Origin: Streptomyces sp. Go-475
GTDB lineage: Bacteria; Actinomycetota; Actinomycetes; Streptomycetales; Streptomycetaceae
Assembly: GCF_003330845.1 (NCBI RefSeq)
Contig: NZ_CP026121.1
Location: forward strand, 6,987,501 to 7,051,500
Direction: 5' to 3'
Length of the DNA: 64,000 bases
Shown: piece by piece, positions 62,241-64,000 of the stretch
Position numbering within the stretch: the stretch's first letter is position 1
Layout of the letters: each line of letters begins with the position of its first letter
Notes under the pieces: generated by a model
Database searches by the model: none
What the model saw: the letters and a program-made list of their open reading frames with translations, nothing else
Told to the model about the DNA's origin: nothing
Made by a program: the position numbers and the translations under genes

Positions 62241-62281
62241 TTGACTTCCCGACGGGGCGCTCCTAGCGTGCAAACGTTGTC
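62241..62281 (+). promoter_or_regulatory. Promoter and LacI-type operator of the sugar importer
   Basis: TTGACT (62241-62246), a 17-base spacer and TAGCGT (62264-62269) form a promoter. GCAAACGTTGTC (62270-62281), centred on the palindrome AACGTT typical of LacI-family sites, lies at the expected transcript start. Repression by the divergent LacI protein is likely. Confidence 0.6.
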
Positions 62282-62319
62282 TCGACAGGATCGAAGTCGC
62301 CCCGGAGGGACGCCTCTTA

Positions 62320-62350
62320 TCCGCTGTGACCTGCGTTTTTTATCAGCGGA
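62320..62350 (+). other. Hairpin in the importer mRNA leader
   Basis: TCCGCTG (62320-62326) pairs with CAGCGGA (62344-62350) around a loop that includes a run of six T. It lies about 83 bases before the GTG of the binding protein. Possible RNA control or mRNA stability element; no known riboswitch is recognised. Confidence 0.3.
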
Positions 62351-62432
62351 ATGCCGTGGCAACGCAATCTCATGACCAAAGCCATCCCGGGGGAACCGTC
62401 ACGACTTCGGTACGTCACGACCAGGAGAGACA

Positions 62433-63728
62433 GTGAAGACCAGCACCGCCAGAGCGATCCAGTGTTCCGCAGCGCTCACCGCCGCCGGGCTCCTCCTCAC
62501 CGCCTGCGGCTCGTCCGGCGGCTCCGGCTCCGCGCAGCCCGCGCCGGCCAAGTTCAACGGCCGCGGCCCCATCACCTACGTCGCGGGCAAGGACACCACC
62601 GGCACCGTCCAGACCATCATCGACCGCTGGAACAAGGCGCACCCCAAGGAGAAGGTCACCTTCATCCAGCTGCCCACGGACGCCGACTCGCAGCGCCAGC
62701 AGATGATCCAGAACGCGGAGACGAAGTCCGACGCCTACACGGTCCTCGCCACCGACGTCGTGTGGACGTCGGAGTTCGCCGCCCACCAGTGGATCGAGCC
62801 GCTGCCCGCGAACCGGTTCCCGCTCGGCAAGATGCTCCAGCCCGTCGTGGAGACCGGCAAGTACCGCGGCAAGCTCTACGCCGTCCCCGCCAGCTCCAAC
62901 GGGGGCCTGCTGTTCTACCGCACCGACCTGCTGAAGAAGGCCGGCATCACGCAACCCCCCGCCACTTGGGCGCAGATGACCGCCGACTGCGCCAAGGTGA
63001 AGAAGCTCCCCGAGGCGAAGAACATGTCCTGCTACGCCGGGCAGTTCCAGAAGTACGAGGGCCTCACGGTGAACTTCGCCGAGGCCGTGAACTCCGCGGG
63101 CGGCCGCATCACCGACGCGAACGGCAAGCCCGACGTCGACACCCCGCAGGCGAAGAGGGGCCTCGACTTCCTCGTCAAGTCCTTCAAGGACGGCACGATC
63201 CCCAAGGAGGCCATCACCTACCAGGAGGAGGACGGCCGCCAGGCCTTCCAAGCCGGCAAGCTGGTCTTCCTCGACAACTGGCCCTACGTGTACTCGCTGG
63301 CCCAGAAGAGCGCCGTCAAGGGCAAGTTCGCCGTCGCGCCCCTGCCCGGCCTGAACGGCCCCGGCGCCTCCAGCCTCGGCGGCTCGAACCTGGCCCTGTC
63401 GTCCTTCGCCAAGCACAAGGCCACGGCCCTGGACTTCATGAAGTTCTTCACCAGCGAGGAGAGCGCCACCTACTTCCTCAAGAACGCCTCCCTCGCCCCG
63501 CCCTACGCCGACCTGTACGACAACGCCGCGCTGGACAAGCAGTATCCGTACCTGCCCGACCTCAAGCAGTCCATCACCAAGGCCGTGCCCCGCCCCCGCG
63601 TCGTGCAGTACGGCGACGTCACCGCCGCGATCCAGAACGAGGTCTACGCCGCCCTCACCGGCAAGAAGAGCAGCGCCCAGGCGCTCAAGGACCTGCAGGC
63701 CGACCTGCAGAAGCTGACGGCCCAGTGA
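62433..63728 (+). CDS. Sugar ABC transporter substrate-binding lipoprotein
   Basis: 431 residues of the family 1 extracellular solute-binding proteins. Lipobox LLLTACGSS places the lipidated Cys at about 25; a Gly/Ser linker follows. The mature domain shows ITYVAGKDTTGTVQTIIDRW, YAVPASSNGGLLFYRTDLLK, KAGITQPPATWAQM, LGGSNLALSSFAKHKATALD and FMKFFTSEESATYFLKNAS, the pattern for maltose/trehalose-like importers. GTG 62433 has AGGAGAG in front. The permease begins 11 bases after the stop. The sugar is unknown. Confidence 0.9.
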   Translation: MKTSTARAIQCSAALTAAGLLLTACGSSGGSGSAQPAPAKFNGRGPITYVAGKDTTGTVQTIIDRWNKAHPKEKVTFIQLPTDADSQRQQMIQNAETKSDAYTVLATDVVWTSEFAAHQWIEPLPANRFPLGKMLQPVVETGKYRGKLYAVPASSNGGLLFYRTDLLKKAGITQPPATWAQMTADCAKVKKLPEAKNMSCYAGQFQKYEGLTVNFAEAVNSAGGRITDANGKPDVDTPQAKRGLDFLVKSFKDGTIPKEAITYQEEDGRQAFQAGKLVFLDNWPYVYSLAQKSAVKGKFAVAPLPGLNGPGASSLGGSNLALSSFAKHKATALDFMKFFTSEESATYFLKNASLAPPYADLYDNAALDKQYPYLPDLKQSITKAVPRPRVVQYGDVTAAIQNEVYAALTGKKSSAQALKDLQADLQKLTAQ

Positions 63729-63739
63729 GGGCGCGGATC

Positions 63740-64000
63740 ATGGCCGACACCACGATCCCGCTCGACACCACCGCGACCGTGCCCGGGACGGCGGCCACCC
63801 GCCGCCCCGGGCGGTCCCCGGCCACGCGGCGCCCCCGCTCCCGCGCCACCGCCGGCTCCGGACGGCTGGCGGCACTGCTGGTCTCCCCGACCCTGCTCGT
63901 ACTGACGATCGTCGTCCTCTACCCGACGCTCATGGCGCTCGACGAGTCCCTCTACGGGCCCAAGGGACTGGACCCCAGGACCGGATTCATCAGCGACACC
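63740..64000 (+). CDS. Sugar ABC transporter permease, N-terminus only
   Basis: The first 87 codons are in the window. A basic, Pro/Arg-rich cytoplasmic N-terminus of about 48 residues is followed by the first membrane helix (LAALLVSPTLLVLTIVVLYP) and LMALDESLYGP, the usual start of MalF-type permeases (L-x-P-x-x-x-x-x-x-x-x-P-x-x-x-x-x-x-S). It follows the binding protein directly in the same operon and continues past 64000. Confidence 0.85.
   Translation, partial: MADTTIPLDTTATVPGTAATRRPGRSPATRRPRSRATAGSGRLAALLVSPTLLVLTIVVLYPTLMALDESLYGPKGLDPRTGFISDT

Overview
The window is high-GC actinobacterial DNA and is almost certainly a Streptomyces chromosome. Codons are strongly G/C at the third position, GTG and TTG starts are common, and genes sit close together. 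The gene families are typical of the genus: an alditol oxidase near-identical in layout to the S. coelicolor enzyme, a DUF2637 protein, a CU044_5270-like protein beside an ECF sigma factor, an HATPase regulator and a STAS protein. No tRNA, rRNA, CRISPR array, phage module or replication origin was seen.

Layout. 1-14.5 kb holds a STAS fragment, a small winged-helix regulator, alditol oxidase, a hydroxyacid dehydrogenase, an unusual radical SAM protein, a membrane protein with sigma-like, zinc and cellulose-binding parts, RsgA, an Ada/AlkA repair protein, a methylguanine methyltransferase, a DUF456 protein, a frameshifted PP2C-like protein and a PoxB-type TPP enzyme. 14.5-19.5 kb is an IS-damaged island: one complete IS5-type element, two truncated inverted copies of its left end, and between them a TetR gene, two SnoaL-like genes and remnants of an FAD oxidoreductase, a carotenoid oxygenase and a CocE-type hydrolase. 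19.5-36 kb is mixed: acyltransferase, ECF sigma factor with its downstream partner, a frameshifted helix-turn-helix membrane protein, secreted proteins, DUF2637, an iron-box-controlled FhuF-like protein, GntR and MerR regulators, an SDR, TerD and TPR proteins.

34-43 kb is a purine catabolism locus: a PucR regulator divergent from the FAD, 2Fe-2S and molybdenum subunits of xanthine dehydrogenase, then an NCS2 purine permease and the XdhC maturation factor. It is followed by gene debris (a methyltransferase tail and a Vgb lyase head). 44-56.7 kb is a long co-directional glycan operon. It has a UDP-glucuronate-decarboxylase-like enzyme, a NodU-type carbamoyltransferase, the heptose genes gmhB, gmhA and hldE, two heptosyltransferase-type GT9 enzymes, two GT4 enzymes and three GT2 enzymes. 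Most junctions overlap by 1 or 4 bases. Together these can make ADP-D-glycero-D-manno-heptose and build a glycan that may be carbamoylated, which is notable in a Gram-positive without LPS.

56.7-64 kb holds a DUF3040 protein, a polysaccharide pyruvyl transferase, a secreted GH43 enzyme with a C-terminal AbfB domain, a Zur-like regulator with a Zur-type box in front of it, a methyltransferase, and a LacI regulator divergent from a sugar ABC importer whose permease runs off the end of the window. Several regulatory sites can be read directly: an iron box, a Zur box, TetR and LacI operators, and a MerR-type promoter with a 19-base spacer.
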